From: UJ101 sp047975265 | GTDB lineage: Bacteria; Bacteroidota; Bacteroidia; Flavobacteriales; UJ101 | DNA: 64,000 bases | Reading direction: 5' to 3' | NCBI GenBank assembly: GCA_047975265.1 | Contig: JBKEDE010000005.1 | Location: forward strand, 28,533-92,532 | Shown: positions 7,381-15,955 of the stretch, in pieces | How the letters are laid out: every line of letters begins with the position of its first letter | Position numbering within the stretch: position 1 is the stretch's first letter | The notes under the pieces: generated by a model | The model's database searches: none | Seen by the model: the letters and a program-made list of their open reading frames with translations, nothing else | What the model was told of the DNA's origin: nothing | Made by a program: the position numbers and the translations under genes

Positions 7381-8392
7381 AATAATTTATAAGAAAAAAG
7401 TGAATTTAACAGACCGACATAATCGAAAACATAATTATCTAAGAATCTCGCTTACCGACCGATGTAATTTTAGGTGTATGTATTGCATGCCTGATGAAAA
7501 AATCAAATTTACACCTCAAGAAAGTCAAATGAATGCAGAGGAATTACTGACTATTACAAAAGAATTTGTAGAAGCCGGCGTTCAAAAAATTCGCTTAACG
7601 GGTGGAGAACCTCTGATTAGAAAAGACATTCAAACTATTTTAAAAGGATTGTCTCAAATGCCTGTAGAATTGGCAATGACGAGTAACGGATTATTATTAA
7701 ATGATTATTTTGATTTATTAAAAGAAGTAAACTTAAAAGTGCTTAACGTTAGTTTGGATACTTTAAAACCTGAAAAATTTTATCAAATGACAAAACGTAA
7801 TGAATTTGATAAAGTATGGCATAATATTTTATTAGCAATTGAAAAAGGATTTAAAGTAAAACTCAATACGGTTTTAATAAAAGATTTTAACGATGATGAA
7901 ATTTTGGATTTGGCTGAATTATCATTACACCATAATTTACAAGTCCGTTTTATCGAATTTATGCCTTTCGATGGAAACTGTTGGGATTTTACTAAAATGA
8001 TTACCGAAAAAGAAATTTTGGCTTCGGTTTATTATAAATATCCAAAAAATACTGTAAAAAAATTATCACTGAAAAAACATGCAACAGCAAAAAATTATAA
8101 ATTATCAGGAAGTAAAGGAAGTTTCGGAATAATCAGCTCGGTAACCAACCCGTTTTGTGATACCTGCAACCGCTTACGACTAACTTCTGACGGAAGGATG
8201 AAAAACTGTCTTTTCTCCAATGATGAAGCCGACCTTCTTACTTTATTCAGGCAAGGAAAATCAATCAAAGAAACAGTTAATTTACTGGTTTTAAAAAAAT
8301 ACGCCATTCGTGCCGGAATGGAAAAACTAAGTGATTTTAAGACTTCAAACCAACACAGCTTAAACCGAAGTATGGTTCGAATCGGTGGATAA
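7361..8392 (+). CDS. moaA: GTP 3',8-cyclase MoaA
   Basis: MoaA is the radical SAM enzyme that starts cofactor synthesis from GTP. The radical SAM cluster motif CNFRCMYC is near residue 35, and the C-terminal cluster is in FCDTCNRLRL with KNCLF. The chain ends in Gly-Gly (RIGG), needed for activity in this family. I chose ATG 7361 because it has a purine-rich AAAGG eight bases upstream; ATG 7340 in frame would add seven residues. It is the last gene of the run and faces tauE. Confidence 0.95.
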   Translation: MSNKEDEIIYKKKVNLTDRHNRKHNYLRISLTDRCNFRCMYCMPDEKIKFTPQESQMNAEELLTITKEFVEAGVQKIRLTGGEPLIRKDIQTILKGLSQMPVELAMTSNGLLLNDYFDLLKEVNLKVLNVSLDTLKPEKFYQMTKRNEFDKVWHNILLAIEKGFKVKLNTVLIKDFNDDEILDLAELSLHHNLQVRFIEFMPFDGNCWDFTKMITEKEILASVYYKYPKNTVKKLSLKKHATAKNYKLSGSKGSFGIISSVTNPFCDTCNRLRLTSDGRMKNCLFSNDEADLLTLFRQGKSIKETVNLLVLKKYAIRAGMEKLSDFKTSNQHSLNRSMVRIGG

Positions 8393-8410
8393 TGAAAAGT
8401 ACTGTTGTAA

Positions 8411-8779
8411 TTATTTAAATGTTCCGTAAAGCATTTTTATTGCAGCAAAAAGCATAATACATCCAAAAATACGTTTTACCATTTTTTCGTCAATGGTTAG
8501 TGCTATTTTTGATCCTAAAAAACCTCCTAATACAAAAGAAAAAGCCATAATAAGAGCAAATTTCCAATTGATTTGTCCTTCAGTATGATAGTTGTATGCT
8601 GCCAGTATTCCTATGGGGAAAAGTAATGTAGCCGTTGAAGTTCCTTGAGCATTTACTTGAGAAAATCCGAAAAGAAAAACCAACGTGGGAACAATAATAA
8701 TTCCGCCGCCTAATCCGGTCATTCCTCCAACAATTCCGGCACAAATTCCGACTATAGTTAAAATAATAAATTCTTGCAT
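8411..8779 (-). CDS. TauE/SafE-family membrane permease, half-size
   Basis: The 122-residue protein is almost all hydrophobic, with about four membrane helices. It carries the family signature GMTGLGGGIIIVP at residues 19-31. Full-length members have about eight helices and 250 residues, so this unit may work as a dimer. TauE/SafE proteins export sulfite or other sulfur anions. The substrate here is unknown. It converges with moaA at an 18-base gap. Confidence 0.85.
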   Translation of the reverse strand: MQEFIILTIVGICAGIVGGMTGLGGGIIIVPTLVFLFGFSQVNAQGTSTATLLFPIGILAAYNYHTEGQINWKFALIMAFSFVLGGFLGSKIALTIDEKMVKRIFGCIMLFAAIKMLYGTFK

Positions 8780-8809
8780 CGTTTAATTTTTTTTATAAAA
8801 ATACTTAAT

Positions 8810-9574
8810 TCATAGGATATCCTCCAAAAAAGGAAATTGTTTTCTAAATTTAAGTAGATTTTCTTTACTCAACGAAGATTGAATCATCTGAGTTTTTCCT
8901 TTTTGAGCTTTATTTAAAACAATTCCGTCAAAACTAATTATTTGCGAATCTCCCGAGTGAAAAATACCATTTCTATCTTTTCCCACACGATTGCAAGCAA
9001 TGGTATAGACCAAATTTTCAATCGCACGAGCTTTTAACAAAGTATTCCATGCATAAGAGCGTACCTCCGGCCAGTTGGAGACATAAAGAAGAAGATCATA
9101 ATTTGACTTGTTTCTTGCTGATTCAGGAAAACGGAGATCATAACAAATCTGAGGAAGAATTTTCCAATTTTTGTAATGAATTATGGGCTCCGGATTGATG
9201 CCTTTTTGGTATATTTTTTCTTCACCGACCAATGAAAAAAGATGGACTTTATCATAAAAAATAGTTTGTCCGGTTTCGTCCATCCATATAAAGCGATTGT
9301 AGTAAACGTTATGCTCTTTAAAAATAATGCTTCCGCAAACAGCACATTTTTTGGTTTCTATAATATTTTGCATCCATTGCATTACTTTTTTTTGATGTTG
9401 TGTGTCAAACAATTGAGGTTTCATGGAAAAACCCGTTGAAAACATTTCGGGTAAAACAATAACATCTGTTTGGTCAATCGTTGCAATAAACCGAGAAAGC
9501 AACATTAAATTTTGATCAGGATTTTCCCAAACTATATCAAATTGAATTACAGCAATATTTAAAAAAATTTCCAT
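8810..9574 (-). CDS. Carbon-nitrogen hydrolase, probable omega-amidase (YafV type)
   Basis: The 254-residue protein has the nitrilase-superfamily catalytic triad: Glu in VLPEMFSTGFSMKP, Lys in YDKVHLFS, and Cys in ILPQICYDLRFPE. The FSTGFSM context is typical of YafV/Nit2 omega-amidases, which hydrolyse alpha-ketoglutaramate and help metabolite repair. The start overlaps the menD stop by one base, so the two genes are probably cotranscribed. Confidence 0.88.
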   Translation of the reverse strand: MEIFLNIAVIQFDIVWENPDQNLMLLSRFIATIDQTDVIVLPEMFSTGFSMKPQLFDTQHQKKVMQWMQNIIETKKCAVCGSIIFKEHNVYYNRFIWMDETGQTIFYDKVHLFSLVGEEKIYQKGINPEPIIHYKNWKILPQICYDLRFPESARNKSNYDLLLYVSNWPEVRSYAWNTLLKARAIENLVYTIACNRVGKDRNGIFHSGDSQIISFDGIVLNKAQKGKTQMIQSSLSKENLLKFRKQFPFLEDIL

Positions 9575-11247
9575 TATTGTAAAAATTGAAAATAATTCTT
9601 CAAAATGGTTGCATTTTCAACCTTTCGAGTATCAATTTCCAACAAAGTCGGTTGATTGCTCAAAAATACAGCTGGTAATTGTTTTTGTAAATCTTCTAAA
9701 TGATTGACCTTCGCATAATGATAACCATGCATTTGAGCCAAGTATTGAGCTGTGAGAGAATGTTCTGTTACAAAATATTGTTTTAAAGCATCAGTTTTAT
9801 CAGGTCCCGGAATAAACTTGAATATTTCGCCGCCACCGTTATTAATTAAAATAATAACAAAATTCTGTGGCGTATAAGAATTCCATAAGGCATTTGAATC
9901 GTAAAAAAAACTAATATCGCCTGTAATAAAAACAGTCTGTTTTGAAGTCATCATAGCAGAGCCTATTGCTGTACTCATGCTTCCGTCAATACCGCTTGTT
10001 CCACGGTTACAATAATGTTCAATAGTAGAATTTATATCGAATAATTGTGCATAACGAACAATGGAGCTGTTGCTTAAATGTAAATCAATATCGGAAGGTA
10101 ATTGTTTAAGAATGGTTTCAAATACTTTTAGATCTGAAAATTCACATTGAGTTAAAAAAGCAGTATGTTTTTTCTGTTTTTCTTGTTTCAGATTTAACCA
10201 AATATCTTGATAATCAGAAGAAATGAATTTAGTTAAATAAAAAAATTGTGAAAAAAATAACTCAGGAGTTGTCTCAAAATTATGAGTTAAACTTGAAAAC
10301 GTATCAATAACATCTCCATTGAAATTTATATTGGCATGATATTTTGCTGGATATTTTTCTAAAAAATTTTTAATTTTTTTTGAAATAATATTTTTTTCTA
10401 CCGTAATTAAAATTTCGGGTTTTATTCTTTCAAAATCAGCATCGGATAACGAAAAAATAATTTTATCAATACTATTAATAGCTTTTTTATGATAAATATT
10501 GGATGTTGTTTCATGCAAAATAATAACAGACGGGTCTTTTAACAGATGATCGATTTGTTCTTGAAAAAGCGTTGTTTTGGGTAATTGTCCTATAAGAACC
10601 ATTTTTTGTTTAGAACAGTTCCATATTTTTGAAAAATTTTCTAACTCATTAACATTAAGAATCTTATCAAACGATGAATGCTGAATAATTTTAGGTGATA
10701 CGGAAATAAATTTCTCCAAACCATAAAAAGGTTCTGAAAAAGGAATATTGATGTGAACAGGTAATTGTTTTTGAACGGCAATATTTAAAGCTTCGTTGAT
10801 GAGTCGTTCGTTATACCTCAATCCTTTTTCAGATGAATCTTCAACTAAATTGGCAGAAAAACCGATGTGATTTTTAAAAACATTCTCTTGACGAACAGTC
10901 TGCCCAAAAGATTGGTCTATTTTTTCTTTAGGACGATCAGCAGAAATAATAATCAGCGGTTTGTTTTGGTAAAATGCTTCGCTTACCGCAGGATAATAAT
11001 TTAATAATGCCGAACCTGATGTACAACAAGCCACCACCGGTTTTTTTATTTTTTGAATCATTCCCAAAGCAACAAAAGCAGCACTCCGCTCATCAACCAC
11101 GCTATAAGGTTTTACAGCAGGATGCGAGTAAAAAGTTGTTGTTAGAGGAGCATTGCGCGAGCCCGGTGAAATTACAATATGGTCAATTTGTTTTGAAACC
11201 AAGATTTCAGTAAGACTCTGTGCTGTTTTTTCAGAACTGTATTTCAT
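9574..11247 (-). CDS. menD: Menaquinone synthesis enzyme MenD (SEPHCHC synthase)
   Basis: MenD is the thiamine-diphosphate enzyme that joins isochorismate and 2-oxoglutarate on the way to menaquinone. The 557-residue length is normal. Motifs include HIVISPGSRNAPLT near residue 22, SVVDERSAAFVALGM, a central ThDP/Mg segment near GDISFFYDSNALW, and NNGGGEIF. Menaquinone is the usual respiratory quinone of flavobacteria and would feed the nap system. It is downstream of a TATCTTTG box. Confidence 0.95.
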   Translation of the reverse strand: MKYSSEKTAQSLTEILVSKQIDHIVISPGSRNAPLTTTFYSHPAVKPYSVVDERSAAFVALGMIQKIKKPVVACCTSGSALLNYYPAVSEAFYQNKPLIIISADRPKEKIDQSFGQTVRQENVFKNHIGFSANLVEDSSEKGLRYNERLINEALNIAVQKQLPVHINIPFSEPFYGLEKFISVSPKIIQHSSFDKILNVNELENFSKIWNCSKQKMVLIGQLPKTTLFQEQIDHLLKDPSVIILHETTSNIYHKKAINSIDKIIFSLSDADFERIKPEILITVEKNIISKKIKNFLEKYPAKYHANINFNGDVIDTFSSLTHNFETTPELFFSQFFYLTKFISSDYQDIWLNLKQEKQKKHTAFLTQCEFSDLKVFETILKQLPSDIDLHLSNSSIVRYAQLFDINSTIEHYCNRGTSGIDGSMSTAIGSAMMTSKQTVFITGDISFFYDSNALWNSYTPQNFVIILINNGGGEIFKFIPGPDKTDALKQYFVTEHSLTAQYLAQMHGYHYAKVNHLEDLQKQLPAVFLSNQPTLLEIDTRKVENATILKNYFQFLQ

Positions 11248-11298
11248 ACCATAATTAAAAAATTAAAAGCAAAACAATATTTTTACTTTGAATATAGA

Positions 11299-11306
11299 CA
11301 AAGATA
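11299..11306 (-). promoter_or_regulatory. Promoter -7 box of menD
   Basis: On the minus strand this reads TATCTTTG, matching TAnnTTTG, 52 bases upstream of the menD start. No clear TTTG was seen at the -33 position. Confidence 0.5.
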
Positions 11307-11414
11307 ATCGTTTTATAGAAACTAAAAATAAAACCACAACTTGATAAAATAAACAAATACAGACCTAATTAAGCCACTTTCATTTTCTTTTCATTTTTTA
11401 ACTCAAAATATAAG

Positions 11415-11422
11415 TATATTTG
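11415..11422 (+). promoter_or_regulatory. Promoter -7 box of trxB
   Basis: TATATTTG matches TAnnTTTG exactly, with 18 bases to the trxB ATG, giving a very short leader. The -33 region is T-rich without a clear TTTG. Confidence 0.6.
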
Positions 11423-11440
11423 TAATTCAAAATTAAAAAT

Positions 11441-12394
11441 ATGTCAGTAGAAAGATTAAAAACACTTATTATAGGTTCCGGTCCAGCAGGATATACTGCA
11501 GCAATTTATGCTTCAAGAGCTGATTTGAGTCCGGTGATGTACACAGGAATGCAAATGGGAGGACAACTAACGACCACCACAGAAGTAGATAATTTTCCCG
11601 GTTATCCGACAGGAATTACAGGAACAGAATTAATGGAAGATTTGAAGCAACAAGCCGAACGTTTTGGAACGGAAGTTCGTTTTGGAGTAGTAACAAAAGT
11701 TAATCTTTCTAAAGAAAGAGGGGGAGTTCATAAAATCACGGTGAATGACGGAGCAGAAGAAAAGATAATTGAAACAAAAACGGTTATTATTTCTACCGGA
11801 GCTTCCGCTAAATATTTGGGATTAGAAAGTGAAACACGCCTTATGGGAGGAGGTGTATCAGCCTGTGCCACTTGTGATGGATTTTTTTACAAAGGAAAAG
11901 ATGTCATTGTTGTAGGTGGAGGAGATACTGCCGCAGAAGAAGCAACGTATTTGGCTAATATGTGTAACAAAGTATATTTAGCTGTTCGCCGTGATGAGTT
12001 CCGTGCTTCAAAAGCAATGGTACACCGCGTTAAAACTACGCAAAATATAGAAATATTATTTAATACCGAAGTTGAAGAAATTTTGGGAGAATCTGTAGTT
12101 GAAGGTGTTCGTGTTGTGAATAATCAGACGGGTGAAAAAAAGGAAATAAAAGTAGATGGGTATTTTTCAGCCATTGGTCATAAACCCAATACAGAATTAT
12201 TCGTAGGTCAGTTAAATTTAGATAAAACAGGTTATATTATAACCGAAGCAGATAATTCAAAAACAGGTGTTCCGGGCGTTTTTGCAGCAGGCGACGTGCA
12301 AGATCATGTTTATCGTCAGGCTATAACAGCAGCAGGAAGTGGGTGTATAGCAGCTATTGATGCAGAGCGTTATATTGCTGAGTTAGATCATTAA
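11441..12394 (+). CDS. trxB: Thioredoxin-disulfide reductase
   Basis: TrxB passes electrons from NADPH to thioredoxin. The 317-residue protein has the FAD motif GSGPAGYTAAIYASRA at residues 12-27, the redox pair CATC in GVSACATCDGFFY, the NADPH motif VVGGGDTAAEEATYLA, and GVFAAGDVQD near the end. It has its own promoter and is followed by a strong terminator, so it is a single-gene unit. Confidence 0.97.
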   Translation: MSVERLKTLIIGSGPAGYTAAIYASRADLSPVMYTGMQMGGQLTTTTEVDNFPGYPTGITGTELMEDLKQQAERFGTEVRFGVVTKVNLSKERGGVHKITVNDGAEEKIIETKTVIISTGASAKYLGLESETRLMGGGVSACATCDGFFYKGKDVIVVGGGDTAAEEATYLANMCNKVYLAVRRDEFRASKAMVHRVKTTQNIEILFNTEVEEILGESVVEGVRVVNNQTGEKKEIKVDGYFSAIGHKPNTELFVGQLNLDKTGYIITEADNSKTGVPGVFAAGDVQDHVYRQAITAAGSGCIAAIDAERYIAELDH

Positions 12395-12424
12395 AAATAA
12401 AAAAATAACATATTTTTATATAAA

Positions 12425-12452
12425 AACCTGTTCTGTTTTGAGCAGGTTTTTT
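12425..12452 (+). terminator. Rho-independent terminator of trxB
   Basis: A 9-bp stem (AACCTGTTC at 12425-12433 with GAGCAGGTT at 12440-12448, one G-U pair) and a six-base loop are followed by a run of T to 12452. It lies 31 bases after the trxB stop. Confidence 0.85.
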
Positions 12453-12498
12453 ATATATTTGGAGCGATTAAGTATTTACAATTACAGTTATAAATTAT

Positions 12499-13137
12499 AT
12501 GAAACGATTAAAAAAGGTACAGGGCTTGTTATTTCTATTTTGTATTTTACCACTTTTAGGGCAAGAAACTACCGCCGATCAAGAAACACCGGAAATTAAT
12601 TTGAATAACGGAACGATTGAACAACGCATAGACTACCTTATTTCTTCATCTAATAATTATCAAAACTATAAAGTTGTCAAAAAAACAGCATTAAATTCAA
12701 TAAAAAACACCATTCTCGATACGATAAAAGGGTTAGAGAGTTCTTTAGATAAATCCAATAAAACGATTAAAGAAAAATCAAAAGAAATTATAACCTTGCA
12801 GACTGATTTGAAAAAAACCAATGAAGATCTTAAAAAAGTAACCGATGAAAAAGACAGCTTTTCCTTTTTTGGATTATTGATTGGTAAAAGTTTGTACAGC
12901 ATTATACTGTGGGGAATAATCATAGCTCTATTGGTGGGGCTTTTCATGGTTTTTGGAATGTTCAAAAGAGCCAATGTTATTACGCTGAAAACAAAAAAAG
13001 AATTTAACAATATTGAGGAAGAATTTGATAATTATCGTAAATCTTCTTTAGAGCGGGAACAAAAAATCAAACGAGAACTTCAAGACTATAAGAACAAAGA
13101 AAAGTACGAGAAGCAAAAGAAAAGTAAAACAAAGTAG
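12499..13137 (+). CDS. Exported coiled-coil membrane protein of unknown function
   Basis: The 212-residue protein begins with a signal peptide (KKVQGLLFLFCILPLLGQE). Residues 65-125 form a predicted coiled coil rich in Lys, Glu and Asp. A single membrane segment follows near 132-155 (SIILWGIIIALLVGLFMVFG). The remainder to 212 is a highly charged, lysine-rich tail. This layout suggests an inner-membrane protein with the coiled coil outside and the basic tail in the cytoplasm. I do not recognise a named domain. Similar proteins occur in flavobacteria, but I know no function for them. Confidence 0.75.
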   Translation: MKRLKKVQGLLFLFCILPLLGQETTADQETPEINLNNGTIEQRIDYLISSSNNYQNYKVVKKTALNSIKNTILDTIKGLESSLDKSNKTIKEKSKEIITLQTDLKKTNEDLKKVTDEKDSFSFFGLLIGKSLYSIILWGIIIALLVGLFMVFGMFKRANVITLKTKKEFNNIEEEFDNYRKSSLEREQKIKRELQDYKNKEKYEKQKKSKTK

Positions 13138-13158
13138 TTAAATAAAAATAAGTGTTTT

Positions 13159-13476
13159 TTAACAAATTTTTGCTTTCACTTCCAAAATCACTTTTGACTC
13201 ATTTTCAGTACGGATTAAATTAGAATCTGCCAATTTTTCTAAAGCCTTGATAATGTTATTTTTTGCAGGTTTTTTTAGCTTTTTTAGAATCTCAAAAGCT
13301 TCAGATCGACTTAGTTCATTGGGTTCAATCAAAATCATCTCGTCAAAACCAAATTTTTGAATCAACAATTCTTCAAATCGGGATTCTACCAGGTCAATCT
13401 GTTGGTCGGCAACAATCACCATATCAAATAATCTTAAGATAGCCTGCTGTTGTTGAATAGTTAACTGATTTTTCAT
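13159..13476 (-). CDS. Small helical protein of unknown function
   Basis: The 105-residue protein is predicted all-helical without signal peptide or membrane segment. The acidic pattern MVIVADQQIDLVESRFEE recalls the start of TerB-like helical domains, but I cannot confirm that. It stands alone on the minus strand between two rightward genes. Base composition is like its neighbours, and the frame is clean, so it is likely a real gene. Confidence 0.65.
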   Translation of the reverse strand: MKNQLTIQQQQAILRLFDMVIVADQQIDLVESRFEELLIQKFGFDEMILIEPNELSRSEAFEILKKLKKPAKNNIIKALEKLADSNLIRTENESKVILEVKAKIC

Positions 13477-13554
13477 GACTGTCTAATTTAAAATAGATTT
13501 CTAAAAGTACTAAAAAAGTACAGAAAAACCAAAAGATAATCATCTTCCTTTATG

Positions 13555-13562
13555 TATTTTTG
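13555..13562 (+). promoter_or_regulatory. Promoter -7 box of rlmD, almost touching the start codon
   Basis: TATTTTTG matches TAnnTTTG. Its last base lies only five bases before the ATG at 13567, so transcription from it would give a leaderless or nearly leaderless mRNA. No clear -33 TTTG. Confidence 0.45.
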
Positions 13563-13566
13563 CGAT

Positions 13567-14970
13567 ATGGGAAGAAAAAAGAATCAAATTATTGAAAATA
13601 TAGAACTTATTGATGCCGGAGCAAAAGGCATTGCGGTGGGAAAAAATGATGAAGGGCGTGTTGTTTTTGTAAAAAATGCGGTACCCGGAGATGTTGTGGA
13701 TGTACAAATCAGAAAACGAAAGAAAAATTATTGGGAAGGAATCCCTATAAATTTTCACCACTATTCTGATAAAAGAGTTACTTCAAAGTGTAAACATTTT
13801 GGTATTTGCGGGGGATGTAAATGGCAAAACTTAGAATACAAATATCAACTCTATTATAAACAAAAAGAAGTTGAAAATAATTTGAAACGATTAGGAGGAA
13901 TCCAACTTCCGGAGATTATGCCTATTAAAGGTTCTGACGAAATTTATCTGTACCGTAACAAAATGGAGTTTTCGTTTTCTAACAAAAGATGGATTACAGA
14001 AGAAGAAATAAAAAGTGGAAAAGAACTTAAAGATACCAATGCTTTAGGATTTCATATTCCCGGAATGTGGAGTAAAATTTTAGATTTGGAAGAATGTTAT
14101 TTACAAGCAGAACCTTCTAATTCAATTCGTTTAGCGGTAAAGGAATATGCTGAGGAGCATTCGTTAAATTTTTTTGATTTATACAATCAACAAGGATTTT
14201 TACGTACTTTAATGATTCGAACTTCTTCATTAGGAGAATTGATGGTACTAATTCAGTTTTATCAAGAAAATAAGACACAACGTGAAGGGTTGCTTCATTT
14301 TTTAAAAGAAACGTTTAATATAACATCCTTGTTATATGCTATCAATTCTAAAGGAAATGATTCGCTTTATGATTTAGACATCAAACTCTTTAACGGGCGA
14401 GATTATATTTTTGAGGAAATGGAAGGTTTACGTTTTAAAATTGGAGCAAAATCATTTTATCAAACCAATTCATCCCAAGCATATGAATTGTATAAAATAA
14501 CACATGAATTTGCTGATTTAAAAGGTGATGAATTAATTTATGATTTATACACCGGAACGGGAACTATTGCACAATTTGTAAGTAAAAAAGCTCATAAAGT
14601 AATTGGAATAGAAGCTGTTTCTGAGGCTATTGAAGCAGCTAAAGAAAATGCCCGACAAAACGGTATTGAAAACTGTACGTTCTACTGTGGTGATATGAAA
14701 GATATTTTTACAGAAGAATTTATAAAACAAAACGGATATCCTGATGTGATTATTACAGATCCTCCTCGTGATGGAATGCACAAAAAAGTAGTAGAGCAAA
14801 TTTTGAAAATAGCTCCTAAAAAAATAGTTTATGTAAGTTGTAATTCAGCAACTCAAGCTCGTGATTTAGCTTTGATGAATGAATTATACAAAGTAACAAA
14901 AGTACAACCTGTTGATATGTTTCCACAAACGCATCATGTAGAAAATATTGTTTTGCTTGAGAAAAGATAA
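13567..14970 (+). CDS. rlmD: 23S rRNA uracil-5-methyltransferase (RlmD/RumA family)
   Basis: This class methylates uracil in 23S rRNA using SAM. A TRAM RNA-binding domain lies at about residues 8-60. The iron-sulfur cysteines follow in CKHFGICGGCKW. Then come GAKSFYQTNS, the SAM motif DLYTGTGTIAQFV, TDPPRDGMHKKVV and the catalytic cysteine in YVSCNSATQARDL. ATG 13567 gives MGRKKNQIIENIEL, a natural start; ATG 13552 upstream overlaps the predicted -7 box. RlmC or another paralogue of the family cannot be excluded. Confidence 0.9.
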   Translation: MGRKKNQIIENIELIDAGAKGIAVGKNDEGRVVFVKNAVPGDVVDVQIRKRKKNYWEGIPINFHHYSDKRVTSKCKHFGICGGCKWQNLEYKYQLYYKQKEVENNLKRLGGIQLPEIMPIKGSDEIYLYRNKMEFSFSNKRWITEEEIKSGKELKDTNALGFHIPGMWSKILDLEECYLQAEPSNSIRLAVKEYAEEHSLNFFDLYNQQGFLRTLMIRTSSLGELMVLIQFYQENKTQREGLLHFLKETFNITSLLYAINSKGNDSLYDLDIKLFNGRDYIFEEMEGLRFKIGAKSFYQTNSSQAYELYKITHEFADLKGDELIYDLYTGTGTIAQFVSKKAHKVIGIEAVSEAIEAAKENARQNGIENCTFYCGDMKDIFTEEFIKQNGYPDVIITDPPRDGMHKKVVEQILKIAPKKIVYVSCNSATQARDLALMNELYKVTKVQPVDMFPQTHHVENIVLLEKR

Positions 14971-14998
14971 ATGTTGAACTTAGTACTTCACCCGTTAT

Positions 14999-15022
14999 TG
15001 CATATACACGATGATGTATGCA
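14999..15022. repeat. Inverted repeat left of an isolated lipoprotein gene
   Basis: The arms TGCATA (14999-15004) and TATGCA (15017-15022) enclose 12 bases and are followed by GTG and a T-run. A second hairpin ending in GCAGTGGCA lies just beyond the other end of the neighbouring gene. Whether the pair marks a mobile cassette is uncertain. Confidence 0.35.
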
Positions 15023-15032
15023 GTGTTTTTTT

Positions 15033-15833
15033 TCAAAACCAATTCCGTTTATATTCAATTTTTTTTGTTGCATCATTGGGAAATGTTATTATTTCATAAT
15101 AATACTCTTTGCCTTTTAAATCTTTTTCAAGTTGAAACTTACCTTTATTGTCCATTGAGTAAACTCTACTAATAAAATGGATAGGTGTTGCTCCATGAAA
15201 ATCTCCTTGATATTCTGTTGATATATAATTTAGTTTTTTGTCAAATGGAAAGTTATAAAAGTCCAAATTAGCTGTTCTAAAGTTTCCAAATAGATTGACT
15301 TGATTATTCTTTATATCATATATTAAATAATCCGAAACACTACATCCAAGACCATTACAAGGATGAGAAGTGAATTCTAAAAAGATAATTTCGTCATTAT
15401 TGAAATTATATAATTTAATTTTTTGAATGCTATTACAAAACATATCTTCTATTTTACCATCAACTCTGGGATTAATTATTTTGAGATTCTCAATAGTGAT
15501 TTTGTTAGAGTTTATTTTAATCCAATCAATATTCAAACTGTCTTTTTTGAAAATTTGGATAGTGTTTTTTCCTATTTTGTAGCTTTCTAATTGTTTAACA
15601 TTATACCCAACCTCTAAGGTATCGATTGGTTGAATTTTAAATGTTTTGATTGAATCTAAGAATTGATTAAAAAAAAATTCTCGTTGTGATATTTCGACGA
15701 CCATAGCTAAATTCATTTTCTCAATTAAAGCTGATTGTTCCTGAATTGTATTATTTTCAGATAGATTATTTTTTTTGTTCTCAGAACAAGAAAATAGTAG
15801 AAAGATGATTGGTATGGATAGTGCTTTCATCAT
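15033..15833 (-). CDS. Lipoprotein of unknown function
   Basis: Read from the double ATG at 15833 the protein is 266 residues and starts MMKALSIPIIFLLFSCSENK, a lipoprotein signal with LLFSC lipobox. An upstream in-frame ATG at 15938 would add 35 residues that hide the signal and span a hairpin, so I reject it. The mature part is mixed beta/helix with several aromatic residues and a Cys pair in SHPCNGLGCSVSDY. I do not recognise the family. It lies alone between rlmD and pepP, with inverted repeats on both sides. Confidence 0.7.
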   Translation of the reverse strand: MMKALSIPIIFLLFSCSENKKNNLSENNTIQEQSALIEKMNLAMVVEISQREFFFNQFLDSIKTFKIQPIDTLEVGYNVKQLESYKIGKNTIQIFKKDSLNIDWIKINSNKITIENLKIINPRVDGKIEDMFCNSIQKIKLYNFNNDEIIFLEFTSHPCNGLGCSVSDYLIYDIKNNQVNLFGNFRTANLDFYNFPFDKKLNYISTEYQGDFHGATPIHFISRVYSMDNKGKFQLEKDLKGKEYYYEIITFPNDATKKIEYKRNWF

Positions 15834-15844
15834 ATTGTATACAA

Positions 15845-15866
15845 TGCCCTGCCAAACGCAGTGGCA
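15845..15866. repeat. Bulged inverted repeat right of the lipoprotein gene
   Basis: TGCCCTGC (15845-15852) pairs with GCAG-T-GGCA (15858-15866) around the loop CAAAC, leaving one T unpaired. It lies 12 bases upstream of the lipoprotein start. The GCAGTG end resembles the hairpin at 14999-15022. Confidence 0.35.
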
Positions 15867-15955
15867 TCCTTGATTTGTATTATTTGGAAATTTATTCATA
15901 AAATAGTAAAAATGAAAATAAAACGTTACCCAAGTCATCTTAAATCAGAATTTTA

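Noticed and set aside
8393..8410. Molybdenum cofactor riboswitch near moaA or moeA
   Set aside because: No extended structured leader; the moaA start is inside moaCB and the moeA leader is about 27 bases.
14972..15025. Integron attC site
   Set aside because: The hairpin does not show clear RYYYAAC/GTTRRRY ends and no integrase is present.
15834..15938. Longer start of the lipoprotein gene at 15938
   Set aside because: It would bury the signal peptide behind 35 residues and cross a hairpin.
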